A stretch of 64,000 bases of DNA from Pseudactinotalea terrae (GTDB lineage: Bacteria; Actinomycetota; Actinomycetes; Actinomycetales; Beutenbergiaceae). The stretch's first letter is position 1. Each line of letters starts with the position of its first letter. The position numbers were made by a program, and so were the translations under genes. This document shows positions 46,793-55,687 of the stretch, one piece after another. The stretch covers positions 589,097-653,096 of the forward strand of contig NZ_WNXZ01000003.1 of assembly GCF_009733845.1 (NCBI RefSeq), read 5' to 3'. The notes under the pieces are model-generated. The model was not told the DNA's origin. It was given only the letters and a program-made list of their open reading frames with translations, and did no database searches.

Positions 46793-47545
46793 ATGACCCG
46801 TCGCATCGTCATCACCGGCGGCGGCACCGGCTTCGGTCGTGCCATCGCCTTCCGCCTGCTCGAGGAGAGCCCGTCATTCGCGCTCGTGGGACGCCGTCTG
46901 AACGTGCTCATGGACACGGCAGCGGACCTCAGAGCAGCCAACCCCGAGGTCGAGGTGACCGTGCACAGCGCGGACCTGACCGACCCGGCCGCCGTGGGCA
47001 ACGCGGCCGCCGAGATCACCATGACGGGCGGGGTGGACGTGCTGGTGCTCAACGCGGGTGGGAACTTCGGGGTGGGCGGTGGCCACGACCTCGAGTCGGT
47101 CGCGGAGGCGTGGCGCGCGGACTTCGAGGGCAACGTGCTCACCACGGTGCTGCTGGCGCACGCCCTGAAGCCGCACCTCACCTCCCCGGGTGGGCGCATC
47201 ATCGCGATGAGCTCGGTCGCCGGGATCCGGGGCTCCGGTGCGTACGGCGGTGCCAAGGCCGCGGTGAACGCGTGGGTCTGGTCGGAGGCGAGCGCGCTGG
47301 CCAAAGCAGGCATCACGGTCAACGCGGTCGCTCCCGGCTTCGTGCCCGACACCGACTTCTGGCGCGAGCGGGTCGCCGCCGACCCCCAGGTCGCCGAGTC
47401 GCGCGTCGCGCAGATACCGATGGCCAGGCCCGGCACCCCGCAGGAGGTCGCCGAGGCGGTTGCCTACCTCGCCTCGCCGCAGGCGGGCTGGACCACGGGC
47501 CAGATCCTGCAGGTCAACGGCGGGACCGTGCTCGGCCGCGGCTGA
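46793..47545 (+). CDS. Short-chain dehydrogenase/reductase
   Basis: A 250-residue classical SDR. The cofactor motif TGGGTGFGRAIAF, the NAG motif LVLNAGGNFG, the catalytic Ser in MSSVAGIRGSGAYGGAK with Tyr-x3-Lys (YGGAK), and the C-terminal INGGTVLGRG-like end are all present. It probably acts on an alcohol or 3-oxoacyl substrate. It begins 10 bp after the rhodanese gene and may be cotranscribed with it under the leader peptide. Confidence 0.9.
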   Translation: MTRRIVITGGGTGFGRAIAFRLLEESPSFALVGRRLNVLMDTAADLRAANPEVEVTVHSADLTDPAAVGNAAAEITMTGGVDVLVLNAGGNFGVGGGHDLESVAEAWRADFEGNVLTTVLLAHALKPHLTSPGGRIIAMSSVAGIRGSGAYGGAKAAVNAWVWSEASALAKAGITVNAVAPGFVPDTDFWRERVAADPQVAESRVAQIPMARPGTPQEVAEAVAYLASPQAGWTTGQILQVNGGTVLGRG

Positions 47546-47571
47546 TCGCACTCCTCGGGCCGAGACGAGCG

Positions 47572-48753
47572 TCAGAGCAGACCCTTGAGGATGCGGTGCC
47601 AGTAGATCTGCGGCAGCAGATACCGGTCGAGCAGGTACCACAGCGGGGTCGACGTGATCTCGTCGGGCACCGGGAGGCTCCGACGGACCTGGAGGTCCCG
47701 GTCGTACTCACCGAACGACAGACTTCGCCGGGACGTCGCGACCGGCGCGACGGTGTAGCCGTCGTAGCGCTGCAGCGTCGCCCCGGTGCGAGCTCGGCGG
47801 ATGTTCTCCACGAGCACCTTCACCTGGTGTCGCAGCGCTCCTCCCGTGCGTGCGTCGCCCAGGTCGCACGCGTCACCCGCGCCCCAGATCCGCGGGTGGC
47901 GCCGGTGCTGCAGCGTCTCCGGGTCGACATCGAGGAAGCCGGACGTCGCTGAGGAGTCCAGCCCCGACGCGGCCACGAGCTCCGGGGCGGCGTACGGCGG
48001 GTGCAGGTGCGCGAGGTCGAACCGCTCGCGGCTCTTCCCCTGCGGTGCGGTCAGCACGATCTCGTCGCCCTCGATGGCACTGATCGACGTCTCCGGGCGG
48101 ACCTGCACGCCGTAGTCCCGCAGGTGCCGCTCGACCTCGTCGGCGATCGCCGACACCGGGTGCACGCGCGGGCCGGCGTGGACGAGCACGACCTCGATAC
48201 GTCCGAGCGCACCGCTGCGGCGCCATCTGTCGCACGCGAAGAACAGCGACTTGAGCGCGGTCTCGCGACCCGAGGCGGGCTGGCCGTGCAGCTCGAAGAT
48301 CGCGCGGCCCGACTCGAGCCTGTTGATGCGCTCACCCGTCCGGGTGAGCAGCGTGTCGAGGAAGGAGGACACCGCCGAGCCTCGCTCGACGGCGTCCCAG
48401 GCCCCCGGCACCCGGTCCCAGTCGAGGCGGGCACCGGGAGCGAGCACCAGATCGGTGCCCCGCCGCCAGACGCCGTCCTCGCCGAGCACGGCTTGCCGCT
48501 CCGGGTCCACGCGCACCGCCGCTGTGCGGTGCCAGTGGACGCCGTCCGGCACGAGGTCGCGCTGCGGCCGTGTCAGTTCGCGGGGGTCGGCGAGGCCCGC
48601 GGCGACGTAGTGCTGCAGCGGCTTGTAGACGTGCACATCGGCAGGCTCGACGAGGCCCACGTCACGGCACCCGCGCCGGAGCAGGTGTGCCGCAGCCGAG
48701 AGGCCGCCGTTGCCGCCACCGACGACCAGGACGTCGTGCCTGGGCTCGTTCAT
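47572..48753 (-). CDS. SQR-type flavoprotein lacking the catalytic cysteines
   Basis: A 393-residue FAD oxidoreductase with the architecture of type II sulfide:quinone oxidoreductase: FAD motif VLVVGGGNGGLSAAAHL, VYKPLQHYVAAGLA, and a second FAD motif IWGAGDACDLGDARTGGA, with the C-terminal YLLDRYLLPQIYWHRILKG like the membrane-contacting helix. Where SQRs have the cysteine (P-x-K-C-A-G-A-P), this protein has ELHGQPASGRETALKSLF with no cysteine, so the sulfide-oxidising chemistry is probably lost or changed. It is convergent with the SDR gene. Confidence 0.8.
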   Translation of the reverse strand: MNEPRHDVLVVGGGNGGLSAAAHLLRRGCRDVGLVEPADVHVYKPLQHYVAAGLADPRELTRPQRDLVPDGVHWHRTAAVRVDPERQAVLGEDGVWRRGTDLVLAPGARLDWDRVPGAWDAVERGSAVSSFLDTLLTRTGERINRLESGRAIFELHGQPASGRETALKSLFFACDRWRRSGALGRIEVVLVHAGPRVHPVSAIADEVERHLRDYGVQVRPETSISAIEGDEIVLTAPQGKSRERFDLAHLHPPYAAPELVAASGLDSSATSGFLDVDPETLQHRRHPRIWGAGDACDLGDARTGGALRHQVKVLVENIRRARTGATLQRYDGYTVAPVATSRRSLSFGEYDRDLQVRRSLPVPDEITSTPLWYLLDRYLLPQIYWHRILKGLL

Positions 48754-48813
48754 CTCACGACGGTACCCGCTGCCCCTTGCTCCCGGGGCTGGACCGACGT
48801 CGGTGCAGGGCGC

Positions 48814-50799
48814 TCAGGCCCGCGACACCGCCTCGTGAGCCGAGAGGGCATCGACGAGGCCCGGGACGCCGTCGGCGCCCGTGGGGACCTCGGTGCTGGA
48901 GCCGCGGAGGTCGTCCGCGATGGGCTCCGCACGACCGCCCAGATGGGCGGCGAGGAAGTTCTCGGCGATCGCGTTGAACGACTTGCTGTTCTCAGGCCGG
49001 TGGAACCCGTGGCCCTCGTCCGGGAACAGCACGTACGTCACCGGGATGCCGCGCTCGGACATGGCCGTGACGATCTGGTCGCTCTCGGCCTGCTTCACGC
49101 GCGGGTCGTTGGCGCCCTGACCGATCAGCAGCGGCCGCACGATCGCGTCCGCGTGGGTCAGCGGGGAGCGCTCGGTCAGCAGCGCCGCGCCCTCCTCGGT
49201 GCGCGGGTCGCCGACGCGGCGCGCCAGCTGCTCGAACATCGGCTTCCAGTACGGCGGGATCGTCTCGAGCAGCGTGTGCAGGTTCGACGGCCCCACGATG
49301 TCGACGCCGCACGCGAAGGCGGTCGGCGTGAACGTGAGCCCGGCGAGTGTGGCGTAGCCGCCGTAGCTGCCGCCCATGATCGCGACCTTGTCGCGTGTCG
49401 TGACACCGTTGTCGACCGCCCACTCGACGGCGTCGAGCAGGTCGTCGTGCATCGTGGCGGCCCACTGCTGGTCGCCGGCGGTCGTGAACGCCTTGCCGAA
49501 GCCGGTCGAGCCACGGAAGTTGACCTGCAGCACCGCATACCCGCGGTTGGCCAGCCACTGCGCCCAGGAGTCGTAGCCGAAGCCGTCGCGTGCCCAGGGG
49601 CCGCCGTGCACGAACAGCACCATCGGGACCGGCGCGCTGGCCCGGCTGCCGTCGAAGGAGATGCCCACCGGGAGCGTGAGATAGCTCGGCAGCGTCAGGC
49701 CGTCTCGCGCGGTGATCTCGACACCGGTCATCGGCACCAGCGGGGCGCCGTCCAGCGCAGGGCGACCGCTGAACAGGTACTGGACCTCGCCGGTCTCGCG
49801 GCGGTACAGGTGGTAGGCGAGGGGAGTGTCCGGTGCCGAGTAGGCGATCACCCAGGTGGCGTCGTCGAGCGTGCGGGTGTTGATGACGGCGTCACCGGGG
49901 CCGAGCTGGCGCAGCCGCTCGAGGTCGACGGCGACGGACTCGTCGACGACCGCCCACTCGGGCTCGAGGTAGGTGACGCCCACGGCCTGGACGACACCGG
50001 TGGTCGGGTGCACGAGCATCCGGCCCTGCACGTCGGCGCGCGCGTCTGAGTGCACCACCGAACGGGTCCCGGTCGCGACGTCGATGGCCACGAGCGCCGC
50101 GGTCTCCCGCTCGCGTGAGTCGAGCATGTAGAGGACCGAACCATCAGCGGTCAACGACAGGGGCGCCGTCGAGAGCGAGTCCTCGAACCCGATCGACTCG
50201 GTGACCTCCCAACCCTCCGCGGTGCGGGCGAGGAGATCCATCCCGGCGTCGGGGCGCTGCTTGAGGGCGTAGCGGACCTCGTAACGGTCGTCCGCGAGGT
50301 AGCCGAGGAAACCGTCGGTGTTCTGCTCGACCAGGGTGCGTTCGCCGGTGGCCAGGTCCACGCGGTAGAGGTCGTGGAGCTCGGGGTCGCGGTCGTTCAT
50401 CCCGATCAGCACGGCGTCCGGGACGAGGTGGCTGACGCCCGCGATGTCGGCGGTGGTGCTCTCGTACGGGGTCAGATCGAGCGGTTCGCCGCCAGTGACG
50501 TCGACGCGGAACGCATGGAAGTCCTCGTCGCCGCCGTCGTCGCGCAGGTAGAGCAGCACGTCGGGGCGGAAGGTCCAGAAGTAGGCCCGGATGCCGCGAG
50601 CGGCGTCGCGGGTGACCGGGCGGGCGGCGTCGAGATCGTCGACCGGTGCGACCCAGACGTTGAGGACGCCCTCCAGCGGAGCGAGCCAGGACAGGTGGCG
50701 CCCGTCCGGACTGATCTGGACCGAGGCGCGCTCGGGGTTGCCGAACAGGGCGTCGCGGGGGATGAGTGTGGTCTCGGTTGCAGGCATCGTGGACGTCAC
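48814..50799 (-). CDS. S9-family peptidase (prolyl oligopeptidase-like)
   Basis: A 661-residue serine peptidase. A seven-blade propeller-like N-terminal half is followed by the alpha/beta hydrolase domain. The nucleophile serine is in IMGGSYGGYATLAGL, and the Asp and His are in GANDPRVKQAESD and PDEGHGFHRPENSK. It resembles S9C acylaminoacyl-peptidase/DPP-like enzymes. Cytoplasmic; no signal peptide is seen. The start at 50799 (MTSTMPATE) is provisional, with a later methionine at codon 5. Confidence 0.93.
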   Translation of the reverse strand: MTSTMPATETTLIPRDALFGNPERASVQISPDGRHLSWLAPLEGVLNVWVAPVDDLDAARPVTRDAARGIRAYFWTFRPDVLLYLRDDGGDEDFHAFRVDVTGGEPLDLTPYESTTADIAGVSHLVPDAVLIGMNDRDPELHDLYRVDLATGERTLVEQNTDGFLGYLADDRYEVRYALKQRPDAGMDLLARTAEGWEVTESIGFEDSLSTAPLSLTADGSVLYMLDSRERETAALVAIDVATGTRSVVHSDARADVQGRMLVHPTTGVVQAVGVTYLEPEWAVVDESVAVDLERLRQLGPGDAVINTRTLDDATWVIAYSAPDTPLAYHLYRRETGEVQYLFSGRPALDGAPLVPMTGVEITARDGLTLPSYLTLPVGISFDGSRASAPVPMVLFVHGGPWARDGFGYDSWAQWLANRGYAVLQVNFRGSTGFGKAFTTAGDQQWAATMHDDLLDAVEWAVDNGVTTRDKVAIMGGSYGGYATLAGLTFTPTAFACGVDIVGPSNLHTLLETIPPYWKPMFEQLARRVGDPRTEEGAALLTERSPLTHADAIVRPLLIGQGANDPRVKQAESDQIVTAMSERGIPVTYVLFPDEGHGFHRPENSKSFNAIAENFLAAHLGGRAEPIADDLRGSSTEVPTGADGVPGLVDALSAHEAVSRA

Positions 50800-50834
50800 A
50801 GCACCAGTATCGCCGGTGCGGCATGATGTCGCGC

Positions 50835-51287
50835 ATGCGCCTGCACATCGCCGCCGATCACGCCGGCTTCGAGCTCAAGACCGCTCTGGCGGAGCACCTG
50901 CGTGCCGCTGGTCACGACGTCGTGGACCACGGTGCCCATTCCTACGACGCGCTCGATGACTACCCGTCCTTCTGCATCGAGGCTGCTGAGGCCGTCGTCG
51001 CCGAGCCGGGCTCGCTCGGGATCGTCATCGGCGGCAGCGGCAACGGTGAGCAGATCGCGGCCAACAAGGTGACCGGGGTGCGCTGCGCGCTCGCGTGGAA
51101 CGTCGCGACGGCGCAGCTCGGCCGCCAGCACAACGACGCCAACGTCATGGGGATCGGCGCTCGCCAGCACAGCGAGGCCGAGGCGTTCGAGATCGTCGAC
51201 GCGTTCGTGGCCGAGTCCTTCTCCGGCGACCAGCGCCACCAGCGCCGGATCGACCAGGTCAGCGCCTACGAGTCGAAGCGCGGCTGA
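50835..51287 (+). CDS. rpiB: Ribose-5-phosphate isomerase B
   Basis: A 150-residue RpiB/LacAB isomerase (interconverts ribose 5-phosphate and ribulose 5-phosphate). The family stretch MRLHIAADHAGFELK, GIVIGGSGNGEQIAANKV and WNVATAQLGRQHNDANVMGIGAR are clear; the active-site cysteine of some RpiBs is replaced by serine in GGSGNG, as in M. tuberculosis RpiB. The ATG at 50835 gives the usual start; two earlier in-frame ATGs exist at 50823 and 50826. Its stop lies at the edge of the repeat block that follows. Confidence 0.95.
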   Translation: MRLHIAADHAGFELKTALAEHLRAAGHDVVDHGAHSYDALDDYPSFCIEAAEAVVAEPGSLGIVIGGSGNGEQIAANKVTGVRCALAWNVATAQLGRQHNDANVMGIGARQHSEAEAFEIVDAFVAESFSGDQRHQRRIDQVSAYESKRG

Positions 51288-51857
51288 GCGTCCACCTGCC
51301 CGGTGCGGGGTCGCTGAGCGTCCACCTGGCCGTGGCGGAGGTGGCTGAGCGTCCACCGGGCCGTGGCGGGGGTGGCTGAGCGTCCACCGGGCCGTGGCGG
51401 GGGTGGCTGAGCGTCCACCTGGCCGTGGCGGGGGTGGCTGAGCGTCCACCGGGCCGTGGCGGGGGTGGCTGAGCGTCCACCTGAGAGAGACCGGTGGCCG
51501 CTGGCTGACCGGCCGCCTTCCGGCGTGGCCGCTATCTCACCAGCGCGCGGTTGACCGTCTACCTGCCGGTGCGGGGTCGCTGAGCGTCCACCTGGCCGTG
51601 GCGGGGGTGGCTGAGCGTCCACCGGGCCGTGGCGGGGGTGGCTGAGCGTCCACCTGAGAGAGACCGGTGGCCGCTGGCTGACCGGCCGCCTTCCGGCGTG
51701 GCCGCTATCTCACCAGCGCGCGGTTGACCGTCTACCTGCCGGTGCGGGGTCGCTGAGCGTCCACCGGGCCGTGGCGGGGGTGGCTAAGTGTCCACCTGAG
51801 AGAGACCGGTGGCCGCTGGCTGACCGCCCGCCTTCCGGCGTGGCCGCTATCTCACCA
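51288..51857. repeat. Intergenic tandem/compound repeat block
   Basis: About 570 bp built from a 31-bp unit (GCTGAGCGTCCACCGGGCCG followed by TGGCGGGGGTG, about nine copies with variants) and a longer module beginning CTGAGAGAGACCGGTGGCCG at 51481, 51654 and 51796 (spacings 173 and 142, differing by exactly one 31-bp unit). The long module also ends TGGCCGCTATCTCACCAG. Open frames here are repetitive and not protein-like. The left end abuts the rpiB stop and the right end runs into the next gene: its stop codon TAG lies inside the last repeat. Confidence 0.9.
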
Positions 51858-52539
51858 GAGGCGGCGGCTCGGCGGCCCGCGCCTGCAGCCGCCGGCTCAG
51901 GACCGCGAACGCTGCGTTGAGCGGGACCAGCACCCCCGTGACGAGCGGCAGCGCCGCGGTCGCCGCGATGCACAGACCGAACACGATCGCCGTTGCCACG
52001 AGCCACCCGGCCTCGATGTAGGGGCTGGGCCGGCCACCGGTGCGGACGACGGCGGAGCGGGCGGCCTCGCCATCGCGCGTGTGCGCCGTCAGCTGGTCGC
52101 GCAGCCGACCGGTGCGCACCCCGGTGGTGAGGGAGCTGAGCGCCAGCCAGCCGAGCCCGCCGGTCAGCGCACGCGCCCAGATCGGGCCCGGCGTCAGGAA
52201 ACCGACGAGCAGCGCGAGGATCGGTGAGATCGCAGCGGTCCCGATCGCGCCGGCGATCACGGCGGTGGCAGCCGATCGGCGCCCACCCATGACCAGGAAG
52301 GCCACCAGTCCGATGGCGGTGGCCACCGCCCACGCGAGCGCGCCGAGCATCAGGCCGAAGGCCGAGTCGCGAGCGAGCAGGACGCCCGCGGCGACCCAGA
52401 CGACGCCCAGCCCGGCTACCGCGAGCCCGGCACGCAGCAGGTCCTGCCGGTAGCCCTCGACCAGCGGTTGCTCGTCGACGTGCTGGTGGGGCACGGAGTC
52501 GTCGCAGTGCTCACAGACGTAGGGGTCCGCCGTCGTCAT
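51847..52539 (-). CDS. Membrane protein with N-terminal Cys/His motif
   Basis: A 230-residue integral membrane protein with about six hydrophobic helices (for example LRAGLAVAGLGVVWVAAGVLL, LMLGALAWAVATAIGLVAFLV, AGWLVATAIVFGLCIAATAAL). The N-terminus YVCEHCDDSVPHQHVDEQP has a CxxC followed by HxH that could bind zinc. Function unknown. Its last codons LVR and stop come from the neighbouring repeat (GGTGAGATAG), so the C-terminus may have been altered by repeat insertion. Confidence 0.7.
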   Translation of the reverse strand: MTTADPYVCEHCDDSVPHQHVDEQPLVEGYRQDLLRAGLAVAGLGVVWVAAGVLLARDSAFGLMLGALAWAVATAIGLVAFLVMGGRRSAATAVIAGAIGTAAISPILALLVGFLTPGPIWARALTGGLGWLALSSLTTGVRTGRLRDQLTAHTRDGEAARSAVVRTGGRPSPYIEAGWLVATAIVFGLCIAATAALPLVTGVLVPLNAAFAVLSRRLQARAAEPPPLVR

Positions 52540-52586
52540 GCTCGTTCAGCCAGCCTTCTCGGGGTTCGACAAGCGATCATAGGCGG

Positions 52587-52916
52587 GTGCAGCCACCCCC
52601 TGACGACTACGCCGAGCTCGTCCTCGATGTCGTGGCGACCATCCCCGAGGGCAGGGTCACGAGCTACGGCGGTATCGCCGCAGTCGTGCGCGAGGTGACC
52701 GGGCGGGGGAGCGCCCGTGTGGTCGGGCGCGTGATGGCGCACTACGGCAGCGAGGTGTGCTGGTGGCGCGTGGTCACCGCGTCCGGCGCGCTCGCCGAGC
52801 GGGTCGCGACCGAACAGCGTGCCCGGCTTCGCGCCGAGGACGTCCCGATGGTCGGCGACCCGCCACGCGTCGACATGCGCACGGCGGCCTGGACGCCGCG
52901 CCCGCCGGGCCTGTGA
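52587..52916 (+). CDS. MGMT-family alkyltransferase-like protein (Atl)
   Basis: A 109-residue protein with the DNA-binding domain of O6-alkylguanine transferases. The pattern LDVVATIPEGRVTSYGGIAAVV and SARVVGRVMAHYGSEVCWWRVVTASG matches the family, but the active-site PCHRV motif is here VCWWRVV with tryptophan in place of the alkyl-accepting cysteine. This is the hallmark of Atl proteins, which bind alkylated bases and hand them to nucleotide excision repair. GTG start at 52587. Confidence 0.9.
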   Translation: MQPPPDDYAELVLDVVATIPEGRVTSYGGIAAVVREVTGRGSARVVGRVMAHYGSEVCWWRVVTASGALAERVATEQRARLRAEDVPMVGDPPRVDMRTAAWTPRPPGL

Positions 52917-52963
52917 CCGACCGTGACGACGGCGCGCCAGGGCAGGTGAGTCTGCGGGGTCGC

Positions 52964-53042
52964 CCAGAACCGTGACTCTCGCGCCAGATCGGCTCGTGAG
53001 TCACGCAAAGGCGACCAGAACCGTGACCCTCGCGCCGTCACG
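52964..53042. repeat. Direct repeats with inverted arms between Atl and cysE genes
   Basis: CCAGAACCGTGACTCTCGCG (continuing CC) at 52964-52985 recurs at 53015-53036 with one change. The first copy's CGTGACTC pairs with GAGTCACG at 52998-53005, and the second copy's CGTGAC pairs with GTCACG at 53037-53042. Each unit can fold into its own hairpin. No gene here. Confidence 0.75.
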
Positions 53043-53080
53043 GCACTTCGGTCACGCGCTGGTGGGCAGCAGACGCTGCC

Positions 53081-53668
53081 TCAGATGTAGATGGCGGGGT
53101 CGGTGAGGTCCTCGCGGGCGGCCGGGGCGACCTTCTTCGGTTTCCCGGGCACACCGACGACCACGGCGCCCGCCTCGACGCTCTTGACGACGACGGCGTT
53201 GGCGCCGACCTGGACGTCGTCGCCGATCGTGATGGGGCCGAGGAGCTTCGCACCGGCGCCGATGACCACGCGGTCGCCGATCGTCGGGTGGCGCTTGCCC
53301 TTGCTCATCGAGCGGCCACCGAGGGTGGAGGTGTGGAACATCAGCACGTCGTCGCCGACCACGGCTGTCTCACCGATCACGACGCCCATGCCGTGGTCGA
53401 TGAAGAAGCGGCGACCCAGCTGGGCACCGGGGTGGATCTCCACCCCGGTGCCCTGCCGGACCAGCTGGGACAGCAACCGTGCGGGGAACCGCAGCAACGG
53501 CGATGTCATCCAGAGCCGGTGTGCCAGCCGATGCGCCCACAGCGCGTGGACGCCCGGGTACAGCAGCGCGACCTCGAGGAAGGTCCGCGCGGCGGGGTCA
53601 CGCCGCCGCGCGGTCTCCAGGTCCTCCCGCACGAGCCAGAGCAGGGGAAGGTGATGGGTCGCGCTCAC
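53081..53668 (-). CDS. cysE: Serine O-acetyltransferase (EpsC/CysE)
   Basis: A 195-residue left-handed beta-helix enzyme that acetylates serine in cysteine synthesis. The hexapeptide region [26 protein letters not shown] with the catalytic His, then [20 protein letters not shown] and [12 protein letters not shown], matches the short EpsC-type SAT. It lies 10 bp after cysK on the same strand, so cysK-cysE are one operon. Confidence 0.94.
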   Translation of the reverse strand: MSATHHLPLLWLVREDLETARRRDPAARTFLEVALLYPGVHALWAHRLAHRLWMTSPLLRFPARLLSQLVRQGTGVEIHPGAQLGRRFFIDHGMGVVIGETAVVGDDVLMFHTSTLGGRSMSKGKRHPTIGDRVVIGAGAKLLGPITIGDDVQVGANAVVVKSVEAGAVVVGVPGKPKKVAPAAREDLTDPAIYI

Positions 53669-53678
53669 CGGTCGATGC

Positions 53679-54617
53679 TCAGGCCTCGGCGAGGTCGGCG
53701 AAGAGGATCGTCGACAGGTACCGCTCGCCGAAGCTCGGGATCACGACGACGATGGTCTTGCCGGCGTTCTCCGGGCGCTGCGCCACCTGGGTGGCGGCGT
53801 GGATCGCGGCACCGGAGGAGATGCCCACGAGCAGTCCCTCCTCGGCGGCTGTGCGGCGCGCCACCTTGACCGCGGTCTCGGCGTTGACGTCGATGACCTC
53901 GTCGTAGATCGAGGTGTCGAGGATCTCGGGCACGAAGTTCGCACCGATGCCCTGGATCTTGTGCGGGCCGGGCTGGCCGCCGTTGAGGATCGGGGACTCC
54001 TCGGGCTCGACGGCGATGATCTGGACCTCGGGCTTGCGCTCCTTGAGCACCTGCCCGACGCCGGTGATCGTGCCACCGGTGCCGATGCCCGCCACGACGA
54101 TGTCGACGCCGCCGTCGGTGTCGTTCCAGATCTCCTCGGCCGTGGTCTTGCGGTGGATCTCCGGGTTCGCATCGTTGGCGAACTGGCGGGCCAGCACCGC
54201 ACCGGGGCGCTCGGCGGCGATCTCGTTGGCGCGGTCGACGGCGCCCTTCATCCCACCGGAGCCGGGGGTGAGCACCAGCTCGGCACCGAAGGCGCGGAGC
54301 AGCATCTTGCGCTCGTTCGACATGGTCTCCGGCATGGTGAGCACCACCTTGTACCCGCGGGCGGCACCCACGAACGCCAGCGCGATGCCGGTGTTGCCGG
54401 AGGTGGCCTCGACGACGGTGCCGCCGGGCTGGAGCTGACCGGATGCCTCGGCGGCGTCGATGATCGCCACACCGATGCGGTCCTTGACCGAGTTGGCGGG
54501 GTTGTAGAACTCGAGCTTCGCGAGGACGGTCGCACCAGCGCCGTCGGTGACCTTGTTGAGGCGGACCAGCGGCGTGTTGCCGATCAGCTGGGTCGCGTCG
54601 TCATAGATGCGTGCCAT
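53679..54617 (-). CDS. cysK: Cysteine synthase A
   Basis: A 312-residue PLP enzyme (O-acetylserine sulfhydrylase). The PLP lysine is in [11 protein letters not shown], the substrate loop is [12 protein letters not shown], the phosphate-binding loop is [12 protein letters not shown] and the C-terminal [13 protein letters not shown] is typical. The start ATG at 54617 is preceded by GAAGGAACC. It converts O-acetylserine from CysE and sulfide into cysteine. An inverted repeat at 54657-54673 upstream may regulate it. Confidence 0.96.
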   Translation of the reverse strand: MARIYDDATQLIGNTPLVRLNKVTDGAGATVLAKLEFYNPANSVKDRIGVAIIDAAEASGQLQPGGTVVEATSGNTGIALAFVGAARGYKVVLTMPETMSNERKMLLRAFGAELVLTPGSGGMKGAVDRANEIAAERPGAVLARQFANDANPEIHRKTTAEEIWNDTDGGVDIVVAGIGTGGTITGVGQVLKERKPEVQIIAVEPEESPILNGGQPGPHKIQGIGANFVPEILDTSIYDEVIDVNAETAVKVARRTAAEEGLLVGISSGAAIHAATQVAQRPENAGKTIVVVIPSFGERYLSTILFADLAEA

Positions 54618-54656
54618 GGGGTTCCTTCGGGAGCGTGAGAGGCGTACGGGCCCCAC

Positions 54657-54673
54657 GATCCCACGTGGGGATC
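54657..54673. promoter_or_regulatory. Inverted repeat upstream of cysK
   Basis: GATCCC-ACGTG-GGGATC is a perfect 6-bp inverted repeat around ACGTG, 40 bp upstream of the cysK start. Its position and symmetry suit a repressor or activator site for the cysK-cysE operon. No matching regulator can be named. Confidence 0.4.
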
Positions 54674-54700
54674 AGGGGGTGCACCTGGTTCGGGGCTATC

Positions 54701-55687
54701 TCACTCTGCAGGACTCGACGAACGCGTCCGCTCGACGAGCGTGTTGAGCAGAGCAGCGGCCTGGGCCGCACCGTCGACCGTCGCCACCACGCGCCGGTCG
54801 CCGGTGCATTCCACCGCGATGGCCTCGCCGGCCCGGAACACGAACCCGACCGCTCCCCGGTGGGCGCCGCGGTACCCGACGCGCATGCCCCAGCCGCCGA
54901 ACTCGTGGATCGGCTTCACCTGGGTGACGTCGGCTCGAACGATCTCGCTGGCGGGGACGTGATAGCGCGGCCGTCCGAAGCTGCCGTGCATCGTCAGCCC
55001 GGTGCGGTCGATCTGCACGCGCCATCCGCTCGCGAGCAGGAACAGCAGGCCGATCAGGGCTGGGAAGGCCAGCATCCACCAGTCGCCGGTCAGCACGCCG
55101 AACGTGACCGCCATGGCGAGCAGCAGCGCGAAGGCTCCGATCGGGATCGCGATCGGGCCGGTGGGGAGCGGTCGCGACCACACGGCCGAGGTGCCCTCCG
55201 GGAGCGGGAGGCGAGCGGCGTCGTCGGGCACGCTCGACGAGGCGGGGGCGGCGGTGTCGCGGCCCGCGAGCCAGCTGGCGAGGATCCCGATCGCTACGGC
55301 ACCCAGGAGCGGGAGCACGATCGTCGCCCCGGGGGTGCCGATCGAGTAGGCGTCGGCCGCGTCGAGCTGGATGGCGGTGATGCCGACGCCGATCCCGGCC
55401 ATCATCGCGGCCAGCCCGGCGGACATGCCGACCATGCCGCGGCGCGCAGCGCCCTTGACCACGAGAGCGAGAACGATCGAGGGGACACAGATCACGAGGC
55501 TGGTGATCGCGAACGGCAGGAGATGCTCCATGAAGGATCCGACGCGGTCGACACCGTTGACGCCCCAGTGCAGCGCCATGGGGTCGGGGAGCCGGTCGCG
55601 CCAGGAGAGCACGAGCGCGAAGGCGCCCGCCAGCAGGGCCCCGGGTAGGACAGCACCCAGAAGTACGGCTCGGGTTCGGATGGTCAT
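54701..55687 (-). CDS. DUF1648-type membrane protein
   Basis: A 328-residue membrane protein. It starts with the DUF1648 pattern (LVLSWRDRLPDPMALHWGVNGVDRVGS, shown in part as DRLPDPMALHWG) and has about seven helices (LPFAITSLVICVPSIVLALVV, LAAMMAGIGVGITAI, TIVLPLLGAVAIGILASWLAG and others). The C-terminal 110 residues are a soluble PH-like domain (WRVQIDRTGLTMHGSFGRPRY). It is coupled by 4 bp to a GntR regulator, an arrangement seen with YtrA-type regulators and stress-responsive membrane proteins. Confidence 0.85.
   Translation of the reverse strand: MTIRTRAVLLGAVLPGALLAGAFALVLSWRDRLPDPMALHWGVNGVDRVGSFMEHLLPFAITSLVICVPSIVLALVVKGAARRGMVGMSAGLAAMMAGIGVGITAIQLDAADAYSIGTPGATIVLPLLGAVAIGILASWLAGRDTAAPASSSVPDDAARLPLPEGTSAVWSRPLPTGPIAIPIGAFALLLAMAVTFGVLTGDWWMLAFPALIGLLFLLASGWRVQIDRTGLTMHGSFGRPRYHVPASEIVRADVTQVKPIHEFGGWGMRVGYRGAHRGAVGFVFRAGEAIAVECTGDRRVVATVDGAAQAAALLNTLVERTRSSSPAE

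Noticed and set aside
51288..51857. A CRISPR array
   Set aside because: The 31-bp units are directly adjacent without unique spacers, and no cas genes are present.
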